10,909 bases of DNA, taken from an uncultured Acetatifactor sp. Its GTDB lineage: Bacteria > Bacillota > Clostridia > Lachnospirales > Lachnospiraceae. Positions 1 to 7,418 of this stretch are shown in pieces. How positions within the stretch are numbered: the first letter of the stretch is position 1; every line of letters begins with the position of its first letter. Below the pieces are notes generated by a model that did not search any database, had not been told where the DNA came from, and was given only the letters and a program-made list of their open reading frames with translations. The stretch lies in contig CAJTSY010000131.1 in NCBI GenBank assembly GCA_910578995.1, forward strand, positions 1-10,909, written 5' to 3'. A program made the translations under genes and the position numbers.

Positions 1-140
1 ACGCTCTGCGCCACAAAGGCTGTTCCCCAGATAAATGCTGCCAGGAAAAGCATCAGGCTGCTTTTCCAGGATATCCCTGCCCGTGTTGTTCCAGGTTCCT
101 TTTTCGGTTCTTCCGGTGTACTGTTCTGTTTTTTTATCAT
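1..140 (-). CDS. DMT/EamA-family transporter, N-terminal fragment
   Basis: Only the first 46 codons are in the window; the gene continues past the left edge. The ATG at 140 follows an AAAAGGGAAAT ribosome-binding region. The protein starts with a hydrophilic, Lys/Glu/Pro-rich leader of about 25 residues and then enters a hydrophobic helix containing LAAFIWGTAFVAQ. That pattern, a first helix with W-G-x-x-F followed by V-A-Q, is typical of the drug/metabolite transporter superfamily (EamA/RhaT-like inner-membrane exporters of about 300 residues with ten helices). Substrate cannot be told from this fragment. It has its own candidate promoter at 158-186 and lies beyond the terminator of the ESX-like operon, so it is probably an unrelated flanking gene. 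Family assignment rests on one helix. Confidence 0.72.
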   Translation of the reverse strand, partial: MIKKQNSTPEEPKKEPGTTRAGISWKSSLMLFLAAFIWGTAFVAQS

Positions 141-262
141 ATTCTATTTCCCTTTTGTTTATATAAGGCATATCCCCTGTCGTCAAGCGTTACAAGGTCA
201 AACTTCCCATTTCTCCCGTTTACCGGATCATCAAAATAGTATTCTCCGATTCTTTCAAATGG
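137..262 (-). pseudogene. C-terminal relic of a DUF234-type AAA ATPase
   Basis: A 41-codon open stretch has no start codon and an in-frame stop directly upstream at 263-265. It reads ERIGEYYFDDP, then GKFDLVTLDDRGYALYK, and ends in TGA, which overlaps the transporter ATG as ATGA. Intact DUF234 ATPases (prokaryotic DEXX-box ATPases with a C-terminal nuclease-like fold) end with a comparable block of the form RIGxYYxDNP...GxFDVVTxDxxGYxFYEAKF. The match covers the E...FD core and degenerates at the expected E-x-K (here KQK). I read it as a dead remnant of a longer gene. The resemblance is from memory of the family and rests on a short stretch. Confidence 0.5.
158..186 (-). promoter_or_regulatory. 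Candidate sigma-A promoter for the transporter gene
   Basis: Read on the minus strand, a TTGACG -35 box (181-186) is followed after exactly 17 bases by a TATAAA -10 box (158-163). Each box is one mismatch from consensus. The predicted start near 151 leaves a leader of only about 11 bases before the ATG at 140, which is short but still includes part of the ribosome-binding purines. The promoter lies entirely inside the DUF234-like coding relic described separately. Confidence 0.6.
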
Positions 263-332
263 TTACTCCAAGCAGTCGGAACGCTTTCAGGCATAATCGA
301 TATTTCAGCGGGCATTCCCGTCATACCTATAA

Positions 333-356
333 AAAGTGCCGAAAAATCGGCACTTT
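333..356 (-). terminator. Intrinsic terminator of the ESX-like operon
   Basis: A perfect 10-bp stem (AAAGTGCCGA / TCGGCACTTT) with a 4-base loop lies 12 bases beyond the stop codon of the last operon gene. On the minus strand the distal arm ends in TTT and runs on into TT, giving a five-T tract. It marks the 3' end of the six-gene unit. Confidence 0.85.
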
Positions 357-368
357 CTCAGCTTTTTA

Positions 369-638
369 TTAAAATCTCACTTTCCCATATGCATCAAGAA
401 TCTGGGCAAGCTTTTCCAACTTGGGAACCGCCGTGCGCAGCGTACCGGACGGGGATTCTGTCAGCCTGGCGATCTGCTGCATCAGCCGGCGGTACTGCTC
501 CCCCTGCGCATCATTCCAATTCTCGCTGGACTTCATGGAACCTCTGACATTTGCCTGAATTCGTTCTATTTCTTTTATCGTTTTTTGGAGCGTCATCTTC
601 ATCTGCCGGATTGCTTCTGACGATGCATTAATTGCCAT
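369..638 (-). CDS. WXG100-like small helical protein (89 aa), last gene of operon
   Basis: This 89-residue, almost fully helical protein has the WXG100 (ESAT-6-like) layout of two amphipathic helices with a central turn marked by a tryptophan. The turn is at W41-N-D rather than W-x-G, in the context SENWNDAQGEQY. WXG100 proteins are dimeric or heterodimeric helical hairpins that are the usual substrates and partners of FtsK-type EssC/EccC ATPases. No YxxxD/E secretion tail is present; the C-terminus is DAYGKVRF. The ATG at 638 has a GAGGAGG ribosome-binding site that sits next to the stop of the preceding gene, 17 bases away, so the two are probably translated together. It may pair with the 91-residue protein. 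Function is inferred from fold and context. Confidence 0.82.
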   Translation of the reverse strand: MAINASSEAIRQMKMTLQKTIKEIERIQANVRGSMKSSENWNDAQGEQYRRLMQQIARLTESPSGTLRTAVPKLEKLAQILDAYGKVRF

Positions 639-655
639 AACCCCATTCCCTCCTC

Positions 656-931
656 TTAGATGTTCAGTGTCTCATATGCTTCGATTTCCCGTAGCAATGC
701 CTTCAATGTCGTAATGCAGCCTGCCAGCTCCTCGATAGGTTTCGTGAGCGCCGTTGTACACTCATTTACGATACCCCCAAGCTGTTGGTATTTTGCATCC
801 CGCCAGTTAGCGCCCGCCATATCATAGGTGCGCTTCAAATCATGTGATGTCTTGTCGAACTCGTTGATCGAGTACTCACACAGTGAAATTGCCCTGGCCA
901 CTGCTGTCTTTTCTACAGAAACATTTGCCAT
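656..931 (-). CDS. WXG100-like small helical protein (91 aa)
   Basis: A 91-residue helical protein with the WXG100 layout and the turn motif W43-R-D in AGANWRDAKYQQLGG, closely matching the motif of the 74-residue paralogue (WRDAQYAEL). It starts MANVSV, like the coiled-coil protein of the same operon (MAGVNV). It ends EAYETLNI, with no C-terminal YxxxD/E; the one YxxxE match (Y20-SINE) is in the first helix. The ATG at 931 is preceded by AAGGAGAG at good spacing. The gap of 68 bases after the ATPase gene is the largest in the operon but holds no clear promoter or terminator. It is likely a partner or substrate of the FtsK-type ATPase just upstream. Confidence 0.83.
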   Translation of the reverse strand: MANVSVEKTAVARAISLCEYSINEFDKTSHDLKRTYDMAGANWRDAKYQQLGGIVNECTTALTKPIEELAGCITTLKALLREIEAYETLNI

Positions 932-999
932 TCCAGATACTCTCCTTCCTTTTTACACCCATTCCGCAGCCGAAAGCTCAGGCGCTCCACATTCATTCC

Positions 1000-3900
1000 T
1001 TAGGACCCAAAGCGTGCCAGATTAGCCCTGGCTTTGTTTTGTAATTCCAGATCCGCGTTCTGTGAGGCGACACGCTGAAGCCACATCCGCGCCTTCTCCC
1101 TGTTCTTTGGCACATCCCCATTATAAAGCATTTCAGCACACTTGTACTGGGCCTTAACATGGCCGCTGTTTGCCGCCTTTTCGAACCATGTATAGGCTGT
1201 TATCGTGGGCACTCCCTCCGCATGATAAAATACCACGGCAAGATTGTACATTGCTTTTACATGGCCCTGCTGTGCAGCTTTTTGAAACCATTCTATCGAT
1301 TTTCCCATATCATGTGTGATGCCTTCCCCATGATGGTACAGCTTGCCGCATTCAAATTGGGCATCGGCTGACCCCTGAGCAGCCGCTTTCTCATACCACC
1401 CAAGCGCAGCCGCCGGATTCGGCGCTGCCCCTTCTCCGTTAGCGTACATCACGCCGCAACGAACTTGTGCTTCTTTATGCCCCTGCCCGGCTGCTTTCTC
1501 ATACCACCGAAGGGCTGCCTCCTTATTCGGTGCTGTCCCTTCTCCTTTATCGTACATCAAGCCGCTGTTATATTGTGCTTCTTTATGCCCCTGTGACGCT
1601 GCTTTCTCATACCATTGCAGGGCAGCCGCCTTATTCGCCGATGTCCCATTCCCTTTACTGTACATCCAGCCGCAGCGAAATTGTGCGTCTTTATACCCTT
1701 GTTCTGCCGCTTTCTCATACCACCGGAAAGCAGTTGCCTTATTTGCCGCTGTCCCTTCTCCTTTATCATACATCAAGCCGGTGTTATATTGCGCTACTTT
1801 ATGCCCCTGCTTTGCCGCTTCCTCCCACCATCTGAAAGCTGTTTCTTTATCTGCCGCAGTACCCTCGCCGCTATAATACATCCAGCCGCATTTAAATTGT
1901 GCGTCTATATGCCCCTGTGATGCCGCTTTCTCATACCATTGCAGGGCAGTCGCCGGATTCGCCGATGTCCCGTTCCCGTTAGCATACATCACGCCGCAGT
2001 TATATTGCGCTTCTTTATGCCCCTGTGATGCCGCTTTCTCATACCATTGCAGGGCGGTCGCCGGATTCGCCGATGTCCCGTTCCCGTTAGCATACATCAC
2101 GCCGCAGTTATATTGCGCTTCTTTATGCCCCTGTGATGCCGCTTTCTCATACCATTGCAGGGCGGTCGCCGGATTCGCCGATGTCCCGTTCCCGTTAGCA
2201 TACATCACGCCGCAGTTATATTGCGCTTCTTTATGCCCCTGTGATGCCGCTTTCTCATACCATTGCAGGGCGGTCTCCGGATTCGCCGATGTCCCCTCAC
2301 CATTAGCGTACATCACGCCGCAGTTGTACTGCGCATTGGTATCCCCTTGTCCTGCTGCCTGCTCATACCACTTTAAGGCCGCTTCCTTATTTACTGCCGT
2401 TCCATCGCCTTTCGAATACAACAAGCCGCAGTTGTATTGAGCCGCTTTATCTCCCTGCCTGGCCGCTTCTTCCCACCATCTAAGAGCCGTTTCTTTATCT
2501 GCCGCAGTTCCCTTGCCATTATAGTACATCCAGCCGCATTGAAATTGCGCATCTTTATGTCCCTGTGATGCTGCTTTCTCATACCACTGAAGGGCAGTCG
2601 CCTCATTTGCCTCTGTCCCTTCTCCATTAGCGTACATCAAGCCGCAGTTATATTGCGCTTCTATATGTCCTTGCGCTGCTGCTTTCTCATGCCACTGAAG
2701 AGCAGTCTCCTTATTTGCCTCTGTCCCTTCTCCATTAGCGTACATCAAGCCACAGCTATATTGCGCTTCTTTATCCCCCTGCTCTGCTGCTTTCTCATAC
2801 CAATGCAGGGCAGTCTCCTTATCCGCCGATGTCCCCTCGCCGTCATAGTACATACAGCCGCAGCAAAATTGCGCTTCTTTGTCCCCCTGCTTTGCCGCTT
2901 CCTCCCACCATCTGAGAGCTGTTTCTTTATCTGCCGCAATACCCTCGCCGCCAAAGTACATCCAACCGCACTTATATTGCGCTTCTTTATCCCCCTGTTT
3001 TGCTGCTTTCTCATACCACTGAAGGGCAGTCTCCTTATTTGGCAGCGTCCCTTCTCCTTTATCGTACATCCAGCCGCAGTTATATTGCGCTACTTTATGC
3101 CCCTGCTGTGCTGCCTTCTCATACCACCGAAGTGCAGCCTCCTTATTGGGCGGCGTCCCTTTTCCTTTATCGTACATCCAGCCGCAGTTATATTGCGCTT
3201 TGACAAATCCTTTCTCCGCCAACTCTTCATACAACCTCAGGGCAGTCTCATACTCCTCTGCGGCATAAGCCTTCCATGCCGGCTCTGCATTGACAAACCA
3301 CGCCAGATCCCTGATTTCCGGGAATACATAGGGCTTCACCTGGCATGTGTCCTTCACGGAATCCGTATAATAAACCGTATTGCCCGTCAGCGCGGCTACG
3401 GAAATGCCCGGGATCAAAGCGTCCGCATCCGCATCATTCAGGGAAAAGACGAACTTTTCCGGAAACTTTGACAACACATTTTCCCCATAATACATATTTT
3501 CCTTGATGCTCTGGTATTCCATGGATGTCAGGATAAAATGGATGCCGTATGCCGTTCCGTCCGTTATCAGCTTGATCATACGCTCTGATACGCCCGTCGG
3601 ATCGGAGTTAGATGCGGTGCCCATCCCCACTCCGAAGTCAAATCCGCCTTCTGCCGCAAACGGATCGCCCGTATCAAAGGATGCCTCCTCATCCGGATCC
3701 AGATATTCGCTCTCGTCAATCATATCGCCCTTCATCATCTGCTTGACAATATCAAGAAACTGAAAATTCCGGATGCCGACAAAAATAGTTTCCTTTGTAT
3801 TATGCTTTTTCTTTTCTTTGTATAGATCATAAACTTCATGGATGAATCTGATGATATCGCCGCGGGATTCCGCCAGCTTAAACCGTTCTCCATATTGCCG

Positions 3901-6090
3901 AAAAATCTCATAATAAGGCATACTGCCCATCTCATCGACGAGAAGATTCCCGTCGATGCAATAGAAACGGGAATACGGATTGCGCAGAATATCCCAGTTC
4001 ATCAGATAGAAAAGATTGCCCGCCATTTTCTCGTCGGCGCCGCAAATCAAAATGTTGTGTATTTTCTGTTTTCCGAATCTGATGGACAGCGGCGGAGCCA
4101 CTTTGATGCATTCGCCCACTTCCACGCTGATCACAGGATCCTCCGGCTGCCTGCCCTCCTCCCTGCGAAGCACATCCAGCAGATCTATAGTCCTGCTTCC
4201 CTCAAACGTCCTCTTTTCGCACGATGCCTCCGCAAATTTCCGCGCGATAGCCTCCAGATATTTTCCCCTTTCATCCGGATTGCAATAAGCTGCCCGGAAT
4301 TTCCTGTTTTCACCCTCCGTATACTCCTGGTTTATGACGGCAGTACCGATGGGTCCCTTCATCATCCCCACCGCTTTGATATCATTGTCTTTGAACAGGA
4401 ACCTTGCGTCGTCCTCATTGCACTTTAAGCCGATACGGATACGCATCTGCTCAATCGTACCCATGTCTATGCTCAGGCCTGAGACAATCTTGGTGGACTG
4501 CGTCGCCATCAGCAGGTGGATGCCGTATGACCGGCCCTCCGTGACAATCCTCTTGGCAAGCTCCGCGCAATGGCCCGCAATCACCCGGTTTGCGGAACTG
4601 TTGAACAGCTGCTGAAATTCGTCCATGATCACAAGAATCCGCGGCATCGGCTTCCCGGTTGTGCCCACATAATCCGCCATCTTGGACACCCCCGTCCTCT
4701 TGAACTGCTCGCTCCGCCGATTGACCTCGTTAAGCAGTTCCTCCAAAATGCTCTCTCCGAACTCCTGCATGGCATCGATTGCCAGAAGCCTGATATGGGG
4801 CAGCCTGTAGGAATCATAAATCTTAAACTCCGTTCCGTTTTTAAAATCCATCAGGTACAGGTTGACCTCATCCGGCGAATAGTGCATCATCGCGCTGATG
4901 ATCATGGTATGTATAAGCTGTGACTTTCCGGAGCCGGTAGCGCCCGCAATAAGGGCATGATGCGATGACCCCCTGCCAAAGGATATGGACGTGGTTCCGC
5001 CCCCATCTCCGATACCGATCGGTATTTCCAGGGATGAGGAAGCGTTCCTTGCGAACAGCTCCTGATCCAGGATATTGTCGAATAAGATTCCCTGCTTCCT
5101 GATCTTTTCCGATTCCTTCGCGTAAGCCAGGGCGAACCACTCGGCTCCGCGATCCGGGAATGCCAGTTTCCCGTCACAAAGGACATCGGTTCGGGGCTTC
5201 GGAAAATTTTTTTCATCGAATGCACAGACATATCTTTTAAAATCTTCTACGGTATTCTCCATGTTTTCATAACGCGAAAAGGGAATATCCCTGTTATAAT
5301 GAAGCAGTACATAAATCCCGCACTTGCCCCCATTTTTAAGGATATTCTGGAGAAGCTCCACATTTCTGGAATCAAAGCCGCTGGGAAAATCGTTGATCAT
5401 CAGTAACCGGACAGGTTCGCTCCCCGCCGGATTCTTCCTGTTGTACTCCATCAAGGTGCGATATCTGCTGCCGAGCTTATTTTGGATGCAGTCGGTAATC
5501 TGCATGTTCAGCATGCTTAATTTCTCATAAACCATCTCCTTGTTCGTACAGATGTCGCGGTCAAACAGATCCGGATTCTGTTTTTTCAGATCAAAGAGCG
5601 CAGCTATGCTGCTTCCCATGCTCTCGCAGTCAAAGACACTGATATTCAGCTTCGTGGCCGGAACAAAAACCAGAAATCCCCAAATGATATCGCGAAGGAA
5701 GCGCTGGCAGATTTCTGTTTTCTCTCCTGCGCCCTCCACTAAAATATTCGTATTTTTATCTATATCCAACGCATACGGCAAGTTAAAAACAGGAGGCTGT
5801 TCTCCCGCTGCATCCACACGGAAGGCTTCCGCGATTGCCTGAAACCCAAACAGGCTCTCCTGGATGCCTGAACGGATACTTGCTGTTGCTATGGGAATAT
5901 AATGCGGAAAGTCACGGGATGGCTTCCAGTTTTCATTGATGAAGTCTGTCGCCCTGTTCCCGGCAGCCCTGATCTCATCAATTCTTTTTTTTAAAGCTTC
6001 TCTGTCTTTGGAATCAATGGCAGAGTAAAGCCATTCCAGGCCCGGAAACAACTGCCGGTATTTCAAGAAATCCCAGATTTCGCCGCTCAT
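1000..6090 (-). CDS. FtsK/SpoIIIE (EssC-like) ATPase fused to about 20 Sel1 repeats
   Basis: A 1696-residue protein. The start is the ATG at 6090 because a GGAGGAA site lies just before it and after the upstream stop at 6107; the ATG at 6105 and the longer frame from 6192 lack a good site. Residues 1-110 form a helical leader without transmembrane segments. Three ATPase-like modules follow. The first has a degenerate P-loop (GAGEKTE, 120-126). The second is canonical, with Walker A GATGSGKS at 383-390, Walker B ILVIMDE at 485-491 and MATQS near 530, as in FtsK/SpoIIIE/EssC. The third is degenerate (GADEK at 684-688) and carries an acidic Gly-rich insert near 850. From about 943 to 1690 lie about 20 Sel1-like repeats of 36 residues, a TPR-related protein-binding solenoid. 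EssC-family ATPases normally drive WXG protein export and have two transmembrane helices, which are absent here. Partners are probably the three WXG-like proteins. Confidence 0.9.
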   Translation of the reverse strand: MSGEIWDFLKYRQLFPGLEWLYSAIDSKDREALKKRIDEIRAAGNRATDFINENWKPSRDFPHYIPIATASIRSGIQESLFGFQAIAEAFRVDAAGEQPPVFNLPYALDIDKNTNILVEGAGEKTEICQRFLRDIIWGFLVFVPATKLNISVFDCESMGSSIAALFDLKKQNPDLFDRDICTNKEMVYEKLSMLNMQITDCIQNKLGSRYRTLMEYNRKNPAGSEPVRLLMINDFPSGFDSRNVELLQNILKNGGKCGIYVLLHYNRDIPFSRYENMENTVEDFKRYVCAFDEKNFPKPRTDVLCDGKLAFPDRGAEWFALAYAKESEKIRKQGILFDNILDQELFARNASSSLEIPIGIGDGGGTTSISFGRGSSHHALIAGATGSGKSQLIHTMIISAMMHYSPDEVNLYLMDFKNGTEFKIYDSYRLPHIRLLAIDAMQEFGESILEELLNEVNRRSEQFKRTGVSKMADYVGTTGKPMPRILVIMDEFQQLFNSSANRVIAGHCAELAKRIVTEGRSYGIHLLMATQSTKIVSGLSIDMGTIEQMRIRIGLKCNEDDARFLFKDNDIKAVGMMKGPIGTAVINQEYTEGENRKFRAAYCNPDERGKYLEAIARKFAEASCEKRTFEGSRTIDLLDVLRREEGRQPEDPVISVEVGECIKVAPPLSIRFGKQKIHNILICGADEKMAGNLFYLMNWDILRNPYSRFYCIDGNLLVDEMGSMPYYEIFRQYGERFKLAESRGDIIRFIHEVYDLYKEKKKHNTKETIFVGIRNFQFLDIVKQMMKGDMIDESEYLDPDEEASFDTGDPFAAEGGFDFGVGMGTASNSDPTGVSERMIKLITDGTAYGIHFILTSMEYQSIKENMYYGENVLSKFPEKFVFSLNDADADALIPGISVAALTGNTVYYTDSVKDTCQVKPYVFPEIRDLAWFVNAEPAWKAYAAEEYETALRLYEELAEKGFVKAQYNCGWMYDKGKGTPPNKEAALRWYEKAAQQGHKVAQYNCGWMYDKGEGTLPNKETALQWYEKAAKQGDKEAQYKCGWMYFGGEGIAADKETALRWWEEAAKQGDKEAQFCCGCMYYDGEGTSADKETALHWYEKAAEQGDKEAQYSCGLMYANGEGTEANKETALQWHEKAAAQGHIEAQYNCGLMYANGEGTEANEATALQWYEKAASQGHKDAQFQCGWMYYNGKGTAADKETALRWWEEAARQGDKAAQYNCGLLYSKGDGTAVNKEAALKWYEQAAGQGDTNAQYNCGVMYANGEGTSANPETALQWYEKAASQGHKEAQYNCGVMYANGNGTSANPATALQWYEKAASQGHKEAQYNCGVMYANGNGTSANPATALQWYEKAASQGHKEAQYNCGVMYANGNGTSANPATALQWYEKAASQGHIDAQFKCGWMYYSGEGTAADKETAFRWWEEAAKQGHKVAQYNTGLMYDKGEGTAANKATAFRWYEKAAEQGYKDAQFRCGWMYSKGNGTSANKAAALQWYEKAASQGHKEAQYNSGLMYDKGEGTAPNKEAALRWYEKAAGQGHKEAQVRCGVMYANGEGAAPNPAAALGWYEKAAAQGSADAQFECGKLYHHGEGITHDMGKSIEWFQKAAQQGHVKAMYNLAVVFYHAEGVPTITAYTWFEKAANSGHVKAQYKCAEMLYNGDVPKNREKARMWLQRVASQNADLELQNKARANLARFGS
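1911..2276 (-). repeat. 108-bp near-perfect tandem repeats within the Sel1 array
   Basis: Units at 1911-2018, 2019-2126 and 2127-2234 are 108 bp each. The last two are identical and the first differs from them by one base (A for G at 1949). A fourth copy starts at 2235 and diverges after about 2271. Each unit encodes one 36-residue Sel1 repeat with NCGVMYANGNGTSANPATA. Neighbouring repeats are related at protein level but clearly diverged in DNA, so these copies arose recently by duplication or were homogenised. The count may vary between strains. Confidence 0.95.
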
Positions 6091-6106
6091 TCTCAGTTCC
6101 TCCATT

Positions 6107-6856
6107 TTATAGATTCGTTGCCATATAATCGTCAATATACTGAATGCATTGATCCACGCCCGCGATATCCTGCTGTGTCTGCGCCAACGCATGTTCGGAA
6201 AAGCGCCTCACGGAATTTGTAAAACCGTCCAGTTCGGCCTTCAGGTTGTTATATGCCATGTTCAGCCTGTCCCACTTACTTTCTTTTCTGGAAAGCTCCG
6301 CCTCCAGATCCCGTATCTCGCTTTCCGTATGTCTGATTTCCGCTTCGGTTCTTCTGAGCTCGGCATTTAATTTCTGGATCATTATTTCCTGATTCTCGTA
6401 TTCTTTCGCCGCCTCGTACGCATGCCCCTGTAACTCGGCAAGCCGACGTTCGGCCATATTGACATCCATCTGGAGCTGTGCCCGCCCATTTTCATCGCAG
6501 GAAGAAAGCGCGGCGCGCAGACGTGATACTTCGCTTTTACAGCTTTTCAGCTCTCTTTCGATTCCCGCCAGGGCCTGCTCTGTTTTCTGTTTTGCTTTTT
6601 CTGTATCCGCTAACTGGTTCCCGGCACTGGCTAAATCATTCTGTAATTGCCTCAGTTCCGCATTTTTGCAGGATATCTGCTGCTCCAGCTGATCGATTTG
6701 AGATTCTACATTCCAGATGGCGCTTTCGCATTCCGACTGCAGCATACCGGCATGCCTCTCCATAGAGAAAGGGACATCCGCAATCTCTGTTTTAAACTGG
6801 TTCAATGACGTTCTGACGCCCCTTAAGGCCTCTCTTGAAACGTTTACCCCTGCCAT
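6107..6856 (-). CDS. Coiled-coil protein with WXG-like N-terminus (249 aa)
   Basis: I do not recognise a named family. Residues 1-50 resemble the small operon proteins: the start MAGVNVSREA is like MANVSV, and a lone tryptophan, W48-N-V-E, is near the position of W43 in the 91-residue protein. Residues about 48-118 and 125-212 are long heptad-rich helices dense in Glu, Gln, Lys and Leu, separated by a turn at D121-E-N-G. This predicts an antiparallel or dimeric coiled coil of about 160 residues. The C-terminal 30 residues (from FSEHALAQTQQ) form another short helix. There is no signal peptide or membrane segment. The ATG at 6856 follows CGGAGG, which lies within the end of the preceding gene, so translation is probably coupled. 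The ATPase gene starts 16 bases after its stop. A structural or adaptor role in a WXG/ATPase assembly is inferred from context. Confidence 0.85.
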   Translation of the reverse strand: MAGVNVSREALRGVRTSLNQFKTEIADVPFSMERHAGMLQSECESAIWNVESQIDQLEQQISCKNAELRQLQNDLASAGNQLADTEKAKQKTEQALAGIERELKSCKSEVSRLRAALSSCDENGRAQLQMDVNMAERRLAELQGHAYEAAKEYENQEIMIQKLNAELRRTEAEIRHTESEIRDLEAELSRKESKWDRLNMAYNNLKAELDGFTNSVRRFSEHALAQTQQDIAGVDQCIQYIDDYMATNL

Positions 6857-6862
6857 ATATCC

Positions 6863-7087
6863 CTATACCTCCGATGCAATATCATCAAATCTCCTCATCG
6901 CATCCATGCATCTCTCCCCTGCCTGAATCACATCTTTGGAAGAGGATGCAAGGCTTTGGATCTTTCCCGCGAGTTCCGCATATTGCGCGTCCCTCCATGA
7001 AATACCGGAACGATTCACGCCCATGGATAAATTCCTGATGATATCCTGAAAGCGGTTTATGTCGCTCCGCAGTTCATTGTTTAACAT
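6863..7087 (-). CDS. WXG100-like small helical protein (74 aa)
   Basis: The 74-residue product has the two-helix WXG100 layout with its turn at W31-R-D in SGISWRDAQYAEL. The ATG at 7087 is preferred because AGGAAGG lies 9 bases before it; an in-frame GTG at 7093 would sit only 3 bases from that site. The product is shorter than the usual 90-100 residues, mainly in the first helix. It ends DDIASEV, without a YxxxD/E tail. The stop overlaps the leader of the coiled-coil gene, 6 bases apart. Similarity of its motif to that of the 91-residue protein suggests a paralogous pair that could form a heterodimer. Confidence 0.8.
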   Translation of the reverse strand: MLNNELRSDINRFQDIIRNLSMGVNRSGISWRDAQYAELAGKIQSLASSSKDVIQAGERCMDAMRRFDDIASEV

Positions 7088-7108
7088 AAACACATCCCTT
7101 CCTGCCGC

Positions 7109-7390
7109 TCAATCTTCTATGTCTACATGCAATTTCTCTATTTTATCATCCTCGGCTTTCTTCACAGGCTCCGGCGCAGGCGCGGTTATGGGCTTCGGCG
7201 GCTCCTGCTTAGCCTCCAGATTGGACTGAGATGATTTATCTGAAGATTTTTTTCCTACCACGACAACGACAGCCCCGATGGCCGCTATCGCGATCAGAAC
7301 GCCGCCGAACTGCTCCACTAACCCCATAACCATCCCCAGCAAAAACAGACAAAGGATAGCTGTCAAAAGAAACTTTATTATCTTACCCAT
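7109..7390 (-). CDS. Small two-helix membrane protein with acidic/proline tail (93 aa)
   Basis: Two hydrophobic helices span about residues 5-25 and 28-46, separated by a short VEQFGG turn. K47-K48 follow the second helix, so by the positive-inside rule both ends probably face the cytoplasm. The tail (49-93) is polar, with a PPKP/APAPEP proline stretch and an acidic end, KLHVDIED. I recognise no family. It is the first gene of the operon, with a very strong GAGGAGG site 6 bases before the ATG at 7390. It is the only membrane protein encoded in the unit, so it is the natural candidate to tether the otherwise soluble ATPase or coiled-coil protein to the membrane; this is inference. Confidence 0.8.
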   Translation of the reverse strand: MGKIIKFLLTAILCLFLLGMVMGLVEQFGGVLIAIAAIGAVVVVVGKKSSDKSSQSNLEAKQEPPKPITAPAPEPVKKAEDDKIEKLHVDIED

Positions 7391-7418
7391 ATTTCCCTCC
7401 TCAAATAATATGTATGTG

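Noticed and set aside
1400..3200. CRISPR-like periodicity
   Set aside because: The period is a constant 108 bp (36 codons), the whole unit repeats rather than a short repeat with unique spacers, and it encodes Sel1 repeats in frame.
2653..3471. Plus-strand open frame of 272 codons
   Set aside because: It lies fully antisense to the Sel1 array and shows the same 36-residue periodicity; it is a mirror of the repeats, with Cys/Leu/Pro-rich nonsense composition and no ribosome-binding site.
6091..6192. Longer N-terminus for the FtsK-Sel1 protein starting at 6192
   Set aside because: It would overlap the coiled-coil gene by 86 bases and has no ribosome-binding site, whereas the ATG at 6090 has GGAGGAA directly upstream.
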